Part shown: positions 9,190-17,671 of the stretch, in pieces
How positions within the stretch are numbered: position 1 is the stretch's first letter
Layout of the letters: each line of letters starts with the position of its first letter
Assembly (NCBI RefSeq): GCF_943193195.1
Contig: NZ_CALPDG010000040.1
Location: 1 to 35,525 of the forward strand
Reading direction: 5' to 3'
Length of the DNA stretch: 35,525 bases
Source: Mediterraneibacter agrestimuris
GTDB taxonomy: Bacteria; Bacillota; Clostridia; Lachnospirales; Lachnospiraceae
Translations under genes and position numbers: made by a program
The notes under the pieces: model-generated
Told to the model about the DNA's origin: nothing
Seen by the model: the letters and a program-made list of their open reading frames with translations, nothing else
The model's database searches: none

Positions 9190-9218
9190 AGTATAGCTTG
9201 AAGGGATCAGAATGTCAA
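9190..9218 (-). promoter_or_regulatory. SigA promoter of the GntR-ABC operon
   Basis: On the minus strand, TTGACA (9218-9213) and TATACT (9195-9190) are separated by 17 bases. The -35 overlaps the stop codon of the upstream exporter-like gene, so this operon starts inside the end of its neighbour. Confidence 0.8.
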
Positions 9219-10231
9219 GAACTATTACATTTCCAGAATGTTTTTATCTGGTAAGGCGTTAAATTTTCCGAGAAATTTAGTTTTAGGAGCAGCAGCTCTT
9301 GCAGTTCATTTACAATTTCGTAGAGAACGGCGCGGGATTCAAATTCATCACGGGTGGACGGGAGCGGGGCGCTGCGGAATACAGTACGCATTTCGGAGAG
9401 GCTGTACAAAAGTTCCTCTGCATTATTGTATTCATTCATGGAATCTGCAGTCATATGCAGTAGAGAAGCTACAGAAGCAGTCTGGGCATAGGATTCACAG
9501 AGACGGGGGAGGTTGCGGGCAATACGTGCCAGCAGATCGTATTGTTCCCTTCGCATATTCAAGTAGAGAGAATAATAGCTCATATCACGGAAGAGTTCGT
9601 TATTTTCCGTGTAGACTGCATGGTCAAGCGCCTGGGTCAGTGTATCCCGAAGGGCTCCTAGCATTTCCGTGATAGTCTCATTTTCCTTCTCCTGAAATAT
9701 TGCGGTGGACATAGTGCGCAGAATTTCAGAAAATTGTATTTCAATTTCTTTTTGAGCCGTGCGGATTAAGTGGATCCGGCTTGGCATGTACAGATTCATC
9801 AGAAAGCTCATAAAAATGCCAAGAGCCATCAGGCATGCTTCGTTTTGAATGGCTGCGGATTGAAGGGTCTGTGCTTTCCAAAGATGCAGGATCAGGACAG
9901 TGCTCATAGAAAATCCTTCCGTGAATTTTCCGGTCTGGCAGATCAGATAGTACACAAGCAGATATAAAAAAATGCTAAATGTCGAATAGTTCAGCAACGG
10001 AAACATAAGCAGAGCGGTTAAAACTGCAAAACAGAAGGCAATGACACGTTTCCATGCAGTTTTCAAAGTTTCTTTTCGTGTATTTAGTATACTTAGCAAA
10101 GTAATCGTAATGACGGAAGTACTGTAAGACAAGTGGAAGTATTCCGCTAATAGGTAGGCGAAGATACAGCCAAAGGAGATTTTGAGAGTTTTGATAAGAT
10201 TAATGCGGGATAAACAGGCGTGGAGTTTCAT
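9215..10231 (-). CDS. Aromatic acid exporter-like membrane protein (FUSC/ArAE family)
   Basis: A 338-residue protein whose N-terminal ~145 residues contain about five to six hydrophobic helices (for example 14-32, 37-50, 63-83, 85-100, 130-148). A mostly helical soluble half follows. The opening (LKISFGCIFAYLLAEYFHLSYSTSVITITLLS) is typical of the aromatic acid exporter N-terminal domain. These proteins are thought to export small aromatic acids, but the substrate here is unknown. It has its own AAGGAGACT site upstream and no terminator before the GntR operon, so some read-through into that operon is likely. Confidence 0.83.
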   Translation of the reverse strand: MKLHACLSRINLIKTLKISFGCIFAYLLAEYFHLSYSTSVITITLLSILNTRKETLKTAWKRVIAFCFAVLTALLMFPLLNYSTFSIFLYLLVYYLICQTGKFTEGFSMSTVLILHLWKAQTLQSAAIQNEACLMALGIFMSFLMNLYMPSRIHLIRTAQKEIEIQFSEILRTMSTAIFQEKENETITEMLGALRDTLTQALDHAVYTENNELFRDMSYYSLYLNMRREQYDLLARIARNLPRLCESYAQTASVASLLHMTADSMNEYNNAEELLYSLSEMRTVFRSAPLPSTRDEFESRAVLYEIVNELQELLLLKLNFSENLTPYQIKTFWKCNSS

Positions 10232-10318
10232 GTGGATAAGTCTCCTTTCTGGATTTTTTATTAGTATGCCATAATTGATTTAAATTATTGAGGAAAGAAA
10301 AGTGGTTATAAGTGATGC

Positions 10319-10382
10319 AACAGTTCACACCCGGGCCGTGCAGCGTAGTGTGCGGCCCGGGTGTGAAAAGTAACGAACTGTT
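10319..10382. repeat. GC-rich hairpin repeat with AACAGTTC/GAACTGTT ends
   Basis: A perfect 15-bp inverted repeat, TTCACACCCGGGCCG (10324-10338) with its complement at 10353-10367, is enclosed by outer ends AACAGTTC (10319-10326) and GAACTGTT (10375-10382). The very GC-rich stem stands out from AT-rich surroundings. The ends resemble those of the element at 24503-24685, suggesting one dispersed family. Confidence 0.7.
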
Positions 10383-10411
10383 ACCGTATGATGGATTTAA
10401 TGAAAATATAC

Positions 10412-10440
10412 TTGTGTGAATATACAGGAAGTGATATGAT
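10412..10440 (+). promoter_or_regulatory. Probable promoter of the folate operon
   Basis: TTGTGT (10412-10417), a 17-base spacer and TATGAT (10435-10440). A leader of about 95 bases would precede the folC start. The leader holds several short inverted repeats: TGGAA/TTCCA at 10452-10464, part of CAAAGTGA/TCACTTTG at 10444-10485, and CACAGC/GCTGTG at 10486-10502. Confidence 0.5.
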
Positions 10441-10541
10441 TGACAAAGTGATGGAACATTTCCACAGGAAAAGGCTGTCACTTTGCACAGCAGTAAGCTG
10501 TGAACAGTAATAATTTATAGCAGAGAAAGGAAACGAATAAC

Positions 10542-11867
10542 GTGACCTACAAAGAAGCAAGGGTATATTTGGACGAAGTGTCGAAATACGGAAGTGTACT
10601 TGGCTTAGATGCGATTCGGGGACTTTTGTGTGAACTGGGGAATCCGCAGGATGATTTAAAGTTCATACATATTGCGGGAACCAACGGCAAAGGGTCTGTG
10701 CTTGCGTACACTTCAACGATTCTGAGTGAGGCGGGGCTTAAGACCGGGAGATATGTTTCGCCGACGGTATTATCCTATCTGGAAAGAATCCAGGTGGATG
10801 GGCAGTGGATTTCCGAAGAGATATTTGCAGAATTAGTTGAAGAAGTTCAGAGAGCTGTTGCGCGTATGGAGACAGACGGAAAAGCAAGTCCGACTGTGTT
10901 TGAAATAGAGACCGCAATAGCTTTTTTATATTTCCGGAAAATGAAATGTGATGTGGTGGTGCTGGAAACCGGACTGGGCGGACGCTTAGACGCCACTAAT
11001 GTTGTGAAGAATACAGAGATTGCAGTGTTTGTGGCGATCAGCAGAGATCATATGGGATTTTTGGGAGAAACACTGGAGGAAATAGCGGAAAATAAGGCGG
11101 GGATCATCAAACCCGGATGCACGGTGGTATCGGCGGTGCAGGAACCTTGTGTACGGGCGGCGCTGGAACGAGAAGCACAGAAATATGGCTGTACTGTGAT
11201 ATATGCCGAGCCGGAGAAGGCAGAAGTGATCGAGGAAAATTATCTGGGGCAGACATTTGCTTATAAAGGAATGGAAGCCATACAGATTGGACTTGCCGGG
11301 CGGTATCAGATTGGCAATGCAGTCACGGCATGGGAAGTAGTGCAGGCATGGAATCACAGAATTTCAGAAGCGGGAAGAATTTCTGAACAGGCGGTTTGTG
11401 CCGGATTTGCAAAAACCAAATGGCCGGGGCGGTTTACCTGTATTTCTGAAAATCCGGTGTTTATTGTAGACGGTGCACATAACGAAGACGCGGCAAGGAG
11501 ACTGAAAGAGTCCGTAGAAATCTATTTTCCAAAGAAGAAACTAACATATATCATGGGTGTTTTTAAAGACAAGGAATACGAGAAAATTGTGGAGCTGATG
11601 ATTCCTTATGCGAAACGTGTGTATACGGTAGATCTGCCGGACGGGAACCGGTCGCTGTCATCAGAAGTATTGCGGGATGTGATCAAAAAAGCGTCAGATG
11701 ACAAAACAATAGAAGCGAAGGCTGTCGGGACGGTCGAGGATGCGGTGCAGTGTGCGCTTCAAAATGCCGGGAATGAAGATGTGATCCTGGCATTTGGGTC
11801 GTTGTCTTATCTGGGAAGGGTGATGATGGCAGCGGAAGTATTTCAAAATATGAGGAAAAGAAAATGA
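10542..11867 (+). CDS. folC: Folylpolyglutamate synthase / dihydrofolate synthase
   Basis: A 441-residue Mur-ligase-fold enzyme that adds glutamate to dihydropteroate or tetrahydrofolate with ATP. Visible motifs are the P-loop GTNGKGSV (about residues 46-53), the folate-loop segment [32 protein letters not shown] and [14 protein letters not shown] in the C-terminal domain. Translation starts at a GTG preceded by AGAAAGGAAA. It is the first gene of a folate operon, and its stop overlaps the folE start by 4 bases (ATGA). Length is normal for the family. Confidence 0.95.
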   Translation: MTYKEARVYLDEVSKYGSVLGLDAIRGLLCELGNPQDDLKFIHIAGTNGKGSVLAYTSTILSEAGLKTGRYVSPTVLSYLERIQVDGQWISEEIFAELVEEVQRAVARMETDGKASPTVFEIETAIAFLYFRKMKCDVVVLETGLGGRLDATNVVKNTEIAVFVAISRDHMGFLGETLEEIAENKAGIIKPGCTVVSAVQEPCVRAALEREAQKYGCTVIYAEPEKAEVIEENYLGQTFAYKGMEAIQIGLAGRYQIGNAVTAWEVVQAWNHRISEAGRISEQAVCAGFAKTKWPGRFTCISENPVFIVDGAHNEDAARRLKESVEIYFPKKKLTYIMGVFKDKEYEKIVELMIPYAKRVYTVDLPDGNRSLSSEVLRDVIKKASDDKTIEAKAVGTVEDAVQCALQNAGNEDVILAFGSLSYLGRVMMAAEVFQNMRKRK

Positions 11868-12418
11868 TAGATCAAGAAAAGATAAAACAGGCAGTTCAGC
11901 TGTTGCTAGAGGGGATCGGAGAGGACATCACCCGTGAAGGCCTTGTGGAAACGCCGGATCGTATTGCCAGAATGTATGAGGAAGTCTACAGCGGTTACGA
12001 AGAAGATGCAGGAATACATCTTGGCAAAGTTTTTCATGTGAATAATAATGAGATGGTTGTGGAAAAGGATATTACATTCTACTCTACCTGTGAGCATCAT
12101 CTGCTGCCGTTTTATGGGAAGGTGCATATTGCTTATATACCGGACGGAAAAGTGGCTGGTCTGAGCAAATTGGCGAGAACGGCAGAGGTGTATGCGAAAC
12201 GGCTTCAATTACAGGAGCAGCTTACCGGACAGATTGCAGATGCACTGATGGAACATTTACAGCCGAAGGGTGTGATGGTGATGATCGAAGCGGAACATAT
12301 GTGTATGACAATGCGTGGGATCAAGAAGCCGGGAAGCCAGACTGTAACAATTGTAAAACGTGGTATATTTCAGGATAATAAAGATTTGTCGGATACATTT
12401 TTCCAAATGATCCGATAA
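11864..12418 (+). CDS. folE: GTP cyclohydrolase I
   Basis: A 184-residue enzyme converting GTP to 7,8-dihydroneopterin triphosphate, the entry to folate synthesis. Zinc-site motifs are [18 protein letters not shown] and the later [17 protein letters not shown], with Cys/His/Cys ligands in place. The N-terminal [20 protein letters not shown] is the classic type-IA sequence. It is translationally coupled to folC by a 4-base overlap. The pathway then needs removal of the triphosphate, FolB, FolK and FolP; all but the dephosphorylation step are unmistakably encoded downstream. Confidence 0.97.
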   Translation: MIDQEKIKQAVQLLLEGIGEDITREGLVETPDRIARMYEEVYSGYEEDAGIHLGKVFHVNNNEMVVEKDITFYSTCEHHLLPFYGKVHIAYIPDGKVAGLSKLARTAEVYAKRLQLQEQLTGQIADALMEHLQPKGVMVMIEAEHMCMTMRGIKKPGSQTVTIVKRGIFQDNKDLSDTFFQMIR

Positions 12419-12497
12419 GTTTGCATCAGAGATTCCTTACAGGAAATGTAAAGAAATGCAGATATACAGCACTCAAAGTTAAACATAGGGAGGCATT

Positions 12498-13043
12498 ATG
12501 GAAGACAGGCGGGTTAAGGAGCAAGATATAAACATCGTGGAAGCAATCCGCAGACATCCGTTGTTTCAGCAGTATTATAAGCGGCTGGAACAGGCGGAGA
12601 AGGATAGAAGATTTTGCTGCCATCAGATGAATCATTTACTGGACGTAGCGAGAATTGCCTACATTCAGAATCTGGAAGAGGGACTTAGATTTCCTAAGAA
12701 AATGATTTATGCGGCGGCGATTTTGCATGATATCGGGAAAGCAAGGCAGTATGAAGAAGGTATTCCGCATGAGATTGCATCGGCGGAAATTGCAGAGGAG
12801 ATTTTAAAAGATATTTCGTTAGGAAAACATAAAGAATTTTCTGATAAGAATATCTTTTCTGAGGAAGAACAGCAGGAGATTTTGGGGGCAATCCGTTCCC
12901 ACCGGATATACAGAGAAGATATGAATTCATTTGAAAAGCTGTTGTATATCAGTGATAAGAAGTCGCGCCAATGTTTTGCCTGCTCTGCGGAACAAGAATG
13001 TAATTGGAGTTTGGATAAGAAGAATATGGAGATTGATCTATGA
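12498..13043 (+). CDS. HD-domain phosphohydrolase within the folate operon
   Basis: A 181-residue HD-superfamily metal hydrolase. Likely ligands are His46, the His77-Asp78 doublet (AAILHDIGKARQY), His91, His135 (AIRSHRIY) and Asp153 (LLYISDKKSR). Near the C-terminus Cys159, Cys162 and Cys168 (RQCFACSAEQEC) could form a small metal site. GGGAGGC precedes the ATG, and its end overlaps folP by 4 bases. Its place between folE and folP suggests a role in pterin processing, possibly removing phosphate from dihydroneopterin triphosphate, which no other visible gene would do. The archaeal pterin enzyme MptB is also an HD protein. The exact reaction is inference. Confidence 0.85.
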   Translation: MEDRRVKEQDINIVEAIRRHPLFQQYYKRLEQAEKDRRFCCHQMNHLLDVARIAYIQNLEEGLRFPKKMIYAAAILHDIGKARQYEEGIPHEIASAEIAEEILKDISLGKHKEFSDKNIFSEEEQQEILGAIRSHRIYREDMNSFEKLLYISDKKSRQCFACSAEQECNWSLDKKNMEIDL

Positions 13044-13927
13044 GAATCGGCAGCAAAGAATTTGATACAAAAAAGCATTGCTATATTATGGGAATCCTGA
13101 ACGTGACGCCGGATTCATTTTCCGATGGAGGAAAATATACGGATATGGATGCAGCTTTGTTTCACGCAGAGGAAATGGTGCGTGACGGGGCAGATATTTT
13201 AGATGTAGGCGGAGAGTCCACCCGTCCGGGGCACATTCAGATTACTGCGGATGAGGAAAGTGCACGGGTTGTTCCGATTGTAGAGGCGGTGAAACAGCGG
13301 TTTGACGTGCCTGTGTCTATTGACACATACAAAAGCCGTGTTGCAGAAGCGGCGCTGGCAGCAGGCGCAGATTTGGTAAACGATATCTGGGGGTTGAAAT
13401 ACGATGAGAAGATGGCAGAAGTGATCGCAAAAAGCGGAGCAGCATGCTGTCTGATGCACAACAGAGAAAAGGCAGAATACAACGATTTCATTTCCGATGT
13501 ATTAGATGATCTGCGGGAAAGCGTAAAACTGGCGAAGTCAGCCGGTATCCGTGAGGATGGAATCTGTCTTGATCCGGGAATCGGATTTGGGAAAACCTAT
13601 GAGATGAATCTGGAAATGATGAAATATCTGTCTCTCATGTATGAATTAGAGTATCCGATCCTACTTGGAACTTCCAGAAAGTCCATGATCGGACTTGCAT
13701 TAGATCTTCCGGCGGACCAGAGAGAAGAAGGAACACTGGCGACAACGGTAATGGGCGTGATGAGCGGATGTGGGTTTGTCCGGGTGCATGATGTGAAAGC
13801 CAATTATCGCGCGATTAAGATGACAGAAGCGATATTGAGGGTGCATTCTGCAACAGAGCAGCACAGTCCGGCGGACTGTTTTGAGTTGCCAAGCATACGA
13901 CAAAAACGTCCAGTGGACGTTTTTTAG
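13040..13927 (+). CDS. folP: Dihydropteroate synthase with a repeat-derived C-terminal tail
   Basis: A 295-residue enzyme joining 6-hydroxymethyl-dihydropterin pyrophosphate to p-aminobenzoate; the target of sulfonamides. Motifs are NVTPDSFSDGG (21-31), DVGGESTRPG (55-64), VSIDTYKSRV, LVNDIWG, CLMHNRE, CLDPGIGFGKT and LLGTSRKSMIG. The enzyme core ends near residue 267 (AIKMTEAILR). The last 28 residues, from VHSATEQH on, are encoded by a hairpin-rich repeat (13861-13925), and the stop codon overlaps a terminator U-tract. This tail is unlikely to be catalytic. The start overlaps the HD hydrolase gene by 4 bases. Confidence 0.95.
   Translation: MRIGSKEFDTKKHCYIMGILNVTPDSFSDGGKYTDMDAALFHAEEMVRDGADILDVGGESTRPGHIQITADEESARVVPIVEAVKQRFDVPVSIDTYKSRVAEAALAAGADLVNDIWGLKYDEKMAEVIAKSGAACCLMHNREKAEYNDFISDVLDDLRESVKLAKSAGIREDGICLDPGIGFGKTYEMNLEMMKYLSLMYELEYPILLGTSRKSMIGLALDLPADQREEGTLATTVMGVMSGCGFVRVHDVKANYRAIKMTEAILRVHSATEQHSPADCFELPSIRQKRPVDVF
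13861..13925 (+). repeat. Dispersed hairpin repeat forming the end of folP, with terminator
   Basis: Two hairpins: ACAGTCC-GGC-GGACTGT at about 13863-13879, and AAAAACGTCC-AGT-GGACGTTTTT (13902-13924), which runs into a U-tract as an intrinsic terminator. Between them GTTGCCAAGCATACGACAAA (from 13885) is nearly the same as the reverse strand of 24575-24556. The unit lies in frame inside folP and before the folB/folK gene, so it may attenuate that gene. Confidence 0.75.
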
Positions 13928-14017
13928 TGACTATGAAGCCAAAAGACTGAATAGTTGCGGTGCATGCATAGATGAGATGGAATGGCAAGAATATGTTGGG
14001 AAGAAAGAGGAATAGCA

Positions 14018-14854
14018 ATGTCGAAGAAGTCACTGGATAAAATAAAAATTGAAAATCTGGAAATATTCGCAAATCACGGAGTTTTTCAGGAAGAAAATAA
14101 ATTGGGACAGAAGTTTCTTGTGTCTGCAACTCTCTATACCGATACAAGAAGAGCAGGAAGGACAGATGAACTGACTGCGTCCATTCACTATGGCGAGGTC
14201 AGTCAGTTTATAGATTCTTATATGAAGTGTCATACCTTTCAGTTGATCGAACGTGTTGCCGAATCCCTAGCGGAAGAACTGCTGGTGAATATTCCCCTTC
14301 TTCAAAAAGTGAGAATTGAGGTAAAGAAACCATGGGCGCCGATCGGTCTTCCATTGGAAACCGTATCGGTGGAAGTTGAGCGGCAGTGGCATATGGCATA
14401 TATTGCGCTCGGATCTAATATCGGAGATTCCAGGCAATATCTGAATGACGCAGTAGGGCAGTTAAATGCATTGCAAAATACAAGCGTTACAAAATGTTCC
14501 AAGTATTATGTGACTCCGCCTTACGGCATGGTGGAGCAGGACGATTTCCTGAATGCATGTCTGGAACTTCGGACACTTATGACTCCGGAGGAACTGCTTG
14601 AAGAGCTGCACAAGATAGAGCTGGGAGCAGGACGTGAGAGAATTGTACACTGGGGACCGAGAACGTTGGATCTGGATATTATTTTCTATGATGATCTCAT
14701 TGTGGAAGAGAATGATTTGTGCATTCCGCATGTGGAAATGCATAAGCGGAAATTCGTCTTAGAACCACTGCACGAGATAGCGCCGTATAAACGCCATCCT
14801 GTGTATGGAAAGACTGTGAGAGAAATGCTGGAGAAGGTTTGCGGCGCTGAATAA
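14018..14854 (+). CDS. folK: Fused dihydroneopterin aldolase / HPPK
   Basis: A 278-residue bifunctional enzyme. Residues about 1-120 are FolB (IKIENLEIFANHGVFQEENKLGQKF), which cleaves dihydroneopterin to 6-hydroxymethyl-dihydropterin. Residues about 125-278 are FolK (YIALGSNIGDS, GPRTLDLDIIFYDD, IPHVEMHKRKFVLEPLHEIAP), which pyrophosphorylates that product with ATP. FolB-FolK fusions are known in Firmicutes. The start is ATG 14018 after GAAAGAGGA; an earlier ATG at 13982 lacks a good site. It is 90 bases from folP, separated by the repeat-borne terminator, so its expression may be lower than that of the upstream genes. Confidence 0.95.
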   Translation: MSKKSLDKIKIENLEIFANHGVFQEENKLGQKFLVSATLYTDTRRAGRTDELTASIHYGEVSQFIDSYMKCHTFQLIERVAESLAEELLVNIPLLQKVRIEVKKPWAPIGLPLETVSVEVERQWHMAYIALGSNIGDSRQYLNDAVGQLNALQNTSVTKCSKYYVTPPYGMVEQDDFLNACLELRTLMTPEELLEELHKIELGAGRERIVHWGPRTLDLDIIFYDDLIVEENDLCIPHVEMHKRKFVLEPLHEIAPYKRHPVYGKTVREMLEKVCGAE

Positions 14855-14860
14855 AAAATA

Positions 14861-14905
14861 AATGGGGCAATTGGGAAATAAACTTTCCCAACAGCTCCAT
14901 TTTCT
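14861..14905. terminator. Bidirectional intrinsic terminator between folB/folK and aroA
   Basis: TTGGGAAA (14871-14878) pairs with TTTCCCAA (14884-14891). The stem is extended by AATGGGGC (14861-14868) and GCTCCATT (14894-14901) and flanked by A-rich and T-rich stretches. It separates two convergent genes. Confidence 0.8.
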
Positions 14906-14932
14906 GTTATCCTGTCGAAAATTAATTAAAAG

Positions 14933-16234
14933 TTATAACAACTCTTCAAAGGTATCATAAAACGTTGGATATGAGACATCTACACACTGGCTGTCCAGTA
15001 TTTTTGTTGTTCCGTCTGCGACCAGCGCAGCGATACTGAATGCCATTGCGATCCGGTGGTCCAAAAGTGTATGGATATTAGCACCATGAAGCGTGCTGCC
15101 GCCTGTAATAATCATTCCATCGCTTGTCGGAGTGACATTGACGCCCATCGCAGCCAGATTATCTGTAACTGTTTCGATACGGTCAGTTTCTTTCACTTTT
15201 AGTTCTGCCGCGTCTTTGATAACGGTTGTACCCTCTGCCATAGCAGCCATAACAGCAATGACCGGAATTTCATCGATCAGTGCCGGTATGATATCTCCTC
15301 CAATTGTAATTCCCTTCAGCTTACTTGTACGGACAAGAATATCTGCAATCGGTTCGCCGCCTTCTGTTCTCTCCCGCAGAAGGGTAATGTCACCGCCCAT
15401 ATCTTCACAGACCTTTAAGATTCCGGCGCGGGTCTGATTGATCCCTACATTCTGAATTAAAATTTCCGAATCCGGCACGAGCAGCCCTGCTGCGATAAAG
15501 TAAGCCGCTGAGGAAATATCTCCCGGAACTATGATTTTCTGTCCGTATAATTCTTTGCAGGGGCGGATCAACACAGTTGCGGAGGTACCGTCCAGTGCAT
15601 GAGAAGTGTGCAGGTCAGCGCCGAATTCTTTCAACATTAGTTCGGTGTGATTGCGTGAAAGGCTGGGCTCTGTCACAGCAGTTTCTCCATCTGCATAAAG
15701 TCCGGCAAGCAGGATACAAGATTTTACCTGTGCAGAAGCAACCGGAGAATTATAATGAATTCCATGCAGTTCTCCCGGTGTAATGTAAAGGGGAGCACAG
15801 TTGTTCCTGAGAATACTGGTAATATTAGCTCCCATTTGTGTCAGCGGCTCCATAATCCGCTTCATAGGGCGGGAATTTAAAGATTCATCCCCGGATAGCT
15901 TGGAATCAAAAGGCTGTCCGGCAAGGACTCCGGAAATGAGCCGGGTCGTTGTTCCGCTGTTTCCTACATTCAGGATCGTTTTGGGAGCATGCAGACCGTG
16001 CAGACCATTGCCGTGAACGAGAATCACATCGTCTTTCTTTTCAATGCGTATTCCAAGTTGGCGGAAACAGTCGATTGTTGCACGACAGTCAGCTCCATTT
16101 AGGAAATTGTGGACTTCTGTTGTACCCTTGGCAATAGAGCCAAACATGATGCAGCGGTGGGAGATAGATTTATCTCCGGGAATAGTTACTGTACCCTTTA
16201 AGCCGGTTACGGCATTCAATTCCAGTGATGTCAT
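14933..16234 (-). CDS. aroA: 3-phosphoshikimate 1-carboxyvinyltransferase (EPSP synthase)
   Basis: A 433-residue enzyme of the shikimate pathway joining shikimate-3-phosphate to phosphoenolpyruvate. Motifs are GDKSISHRCIMFGSIAKG at the start, LNVGNSGTTTRLISGVLAG (the PEP-binding NxGT region), SRPMKRIMEPL, DISSAAYFIAAG, IPALIDEIPVIAVMAAMAEG with the catalytic Asp, and ELKVKETDRIETV. The start is the ATG at 16234, with a GGACATTTC site upstream. It lies 57 bases after tyrA on the minus strand, so the two aromatic-pathway genes are almost certainly one transcript. Confidence 0.96.
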   Translation of the reverse strand: MTSLELNAVTGLKGTVTIPGDKSISHRCIMFGSIAKGTTEVHNFLNGADCRATIDCFRQLGIRIEKKDDVILVHGNGLHGLHAPKTILNVGNSGTTTRLISGVLAGQPFDSKLSGDESLNSRPMKRIMEPLTQMGANITSILRNNCAPLYITPGELHGIHYNSPVASAQVKSCILLAGLYADGETAVTEPSLSRNHTELMLKEFGADLHTSHALDGTSATVLIRPCKELYGQKIIVPGDISSAAYFIAAGLLVPDSEILIQNVGINQTRAGILKVCEDMGGDITLLRERTEGGEPIADILVRTSKLKGITIGGDIIPALIDEIPVIAVMAAMAEGTTVIKDAAELKVKETDRIETVTDNLAAMGVNVTPTSDGMIITGGSTLHGANIHTLLDHRIAMAFSIAALVADGTTKILDSQCVDVSYPTFYDTFEELL

Positions 16235-16291
16235 ATGTGAAATGTCCTTTCATGTAAATTCTTTTATATTCCGTGAAAAAACAGGGAATAT

Positions 16292-17410
16292 CTATATTTG
16301 ATATACGATATAATGATATTTTTTTAATAATTCTGCCGCCTTAAGAGAAGGTTCTTCCTCATAAAACTCAATTCGCAGCACACCTTCTTCAAATTCACGG
16401 TTGTGTATAATTCCGATGTTCTTGATACTGATATTGTTGCTTGCCAAAATGGTAGCAATGGTAGCAATTCCTCCTGCTTCATCCACAATGTCACAGTAGA
16501 GGGCAAATTGCTTTTTAATCGGTCCGGCAGAGCTGTCTGGCATGGAATTCCTGTAATCTCTGGAGTTTTCAAACATGGAATAGAGTTCCTGCTCTTCGCC
16601 GGCATCGATGGCGTCTTTTGCGTCTTTTAGGACTTTTATATACTCACCGAGGATAGCAGAAATATTTTCTTTATTTTTTATACAGATCTGCTGCCACATG
16701 ATCGGCGAAGACGAGGCGATTCGTGTAATATCCTTGAAGCCTCCGGCTGCCAGCCGTTTCATCAATTCTTCTTTATTATCTGCCTGGCGGACATAATTTA
16801 CAAGGCAGGAGGCAAGAATATGCGGCAGATGGCTGATGGCGCCTGTTACATAATCATGCCCGGTATAGTCAAGTACCAGTGGAATTGCGTGCAGAGACTC
16901 GATAAAACGCTGGAATTCTGCTGCTTTTTCCTTAGGTACTTCATTGGACGGGGTGAGAATATAATACGCATTTTCTATTAAATGTGCCTTTGCGTTGGAA
17001 TACCCGCTTTTCTCTGAACCTGCCATTGGATGCCCCCCGATAAATTGTGCGTTCATACCCAATGACTCGGCTTCTTTATGAATAGAGGTTTTTACACTTC
17101 CTACATCGGTTATGATGCAGTCAGGCGATGCCAATTCTTTTAAACGGTGCAGATAAGCCGCGTTATAGGCAATTGGCGCACAGAGGAAAATGTATTTGCA
17201 GTTTTTCAAATGTTCGTCAATGGAAGAACAGGTAGTATTGATGGTACCGTCCTGTATTGCAAGGGCAAGCATCTCTTTATTTTTATCAAATGCAATCAAT
17301 TCGTAGTCTGGATAGTAGAGACGGATCGCTTTGGCAATTGAACCGCCGATCAGTCCCAGACCGATAAATCCAATTTTTTGTGGAGAACATTTCTTCGTAT
17401 TTGCAGTCAT
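16292..17410 (-). CDS. tyrA: Prephenate dehydrogenase with C-terminal ACT domain
   Basis: A 372-residue enzyme oxidising prephenate to 4-hydroxyphenylpyruvate for tyrosine. The NAD(P) Rossmann motif GLGLIGGSIAKAI lies near the N-terminus, and GGHPMAGSEKSGY and GAISHLPHILASCL mark the prephenate dehydrogenase domain. The last ~75 residues (KQFALYCDIVDEAGGIATIATILASNN) form an ACT domain, probably for tyrosine feedback. The start is the ATG at 17410, since GGAGGTCATCATT precedes it; an in-frame start further upstream lacks a ribosome site and lies near the promoter. Confidence 0.95.
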   Translation of the reverse strand: MTANTKKCSPQKIGFIGLGLIGGSIAKAIRLYYPDYELIAFDKNKEMLALAIQDGTINTTCSSIDEHLKNCKYIFLCAPIAYNAAYLHRLKELASPDCIITDVGSVKTSIHKEAESLGMNAQFIGGHPMAGSEKSGYSNAKAHLIENAYYILTPSNEVPKEKAAEFQRFIESLHAIPLVLDYTGHDYVTGAISHLPHILASCLVNYVRQADNKEELMKRLAAGGFKDITRIASSSPIMWQQICIKNKENISAILGEYIKVLKDAKDAIDAGEEQELYSMFENSRDYRNSMPDSSAGPIKKQFALYCDIVDEAGGIATIATILASNNISIKNIGIIHNREFEEGVLRIEFYEEEPSLKAAELLKKYHYIVYQI

Positions 17411-17448
17411 AATGATGACCTCCGGTTTGTAAAATGTAGAATAAAAAT

Positions 17449-17477
17449 ATTCTATCACTTTAAATTGTAAAAGTAAA
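17449..17477 (-). promoter_or_regulatory. Probable tyrA-aroA promoter with overlapping palindrome
   Basis: On the minus strand, TTTACT (17477-17472), 17 bases, and TAGAAT (17454-17449). A palindrome TAGAATA-AAAA-TATTCTA (17437-17454) overlaps the -10 and could be an operator. Moderate confidence only, because the DNA is AT-rich. Confidence 0.45.
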
Positions 17478-17532
17478 GATAATCAAGAATTATAAAAGTC
17501 TGCAATTTGCTTGTGAAAAATACATAAAATAG

Positions 17533-17561
17533 TTGTAATATGCATGAAAATTTAGTACAAT
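17533..17561 (+). promoter_or_regulatory. Probable promoter of the EF-G-like gene
   Basis: TTGTAA (17533-17538), a 17-base spacer and TACAAT (17556-17561). The transcript would start near 17568, leaving a leader of about 105 bases before ATG 17672. Confidence 0.55.
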
Positions 17562-17671
17562 ATCAACATAACATGTTCGTGCAGACAGTTCGACCGGTAA
17601 CATTACTAGGGAAGGTCCTATATGATTGTCATTGTGGTCTGCATAGATATGACATACAAGGAGGCAGCAGC

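Noticed and set aside
10542-14854. THF riboswitch controlling the folate operon
   Set aside because: No sequence resembling the conserved THF riboswitch core was seen in the folC leader.
17540-17671. N-terminal extension of the EF-G-like protein
   Set aside because: It overlaps the promoter spacer, while AAGGAGG directly precedes ATG 17672 and the protein then starts as the family does.
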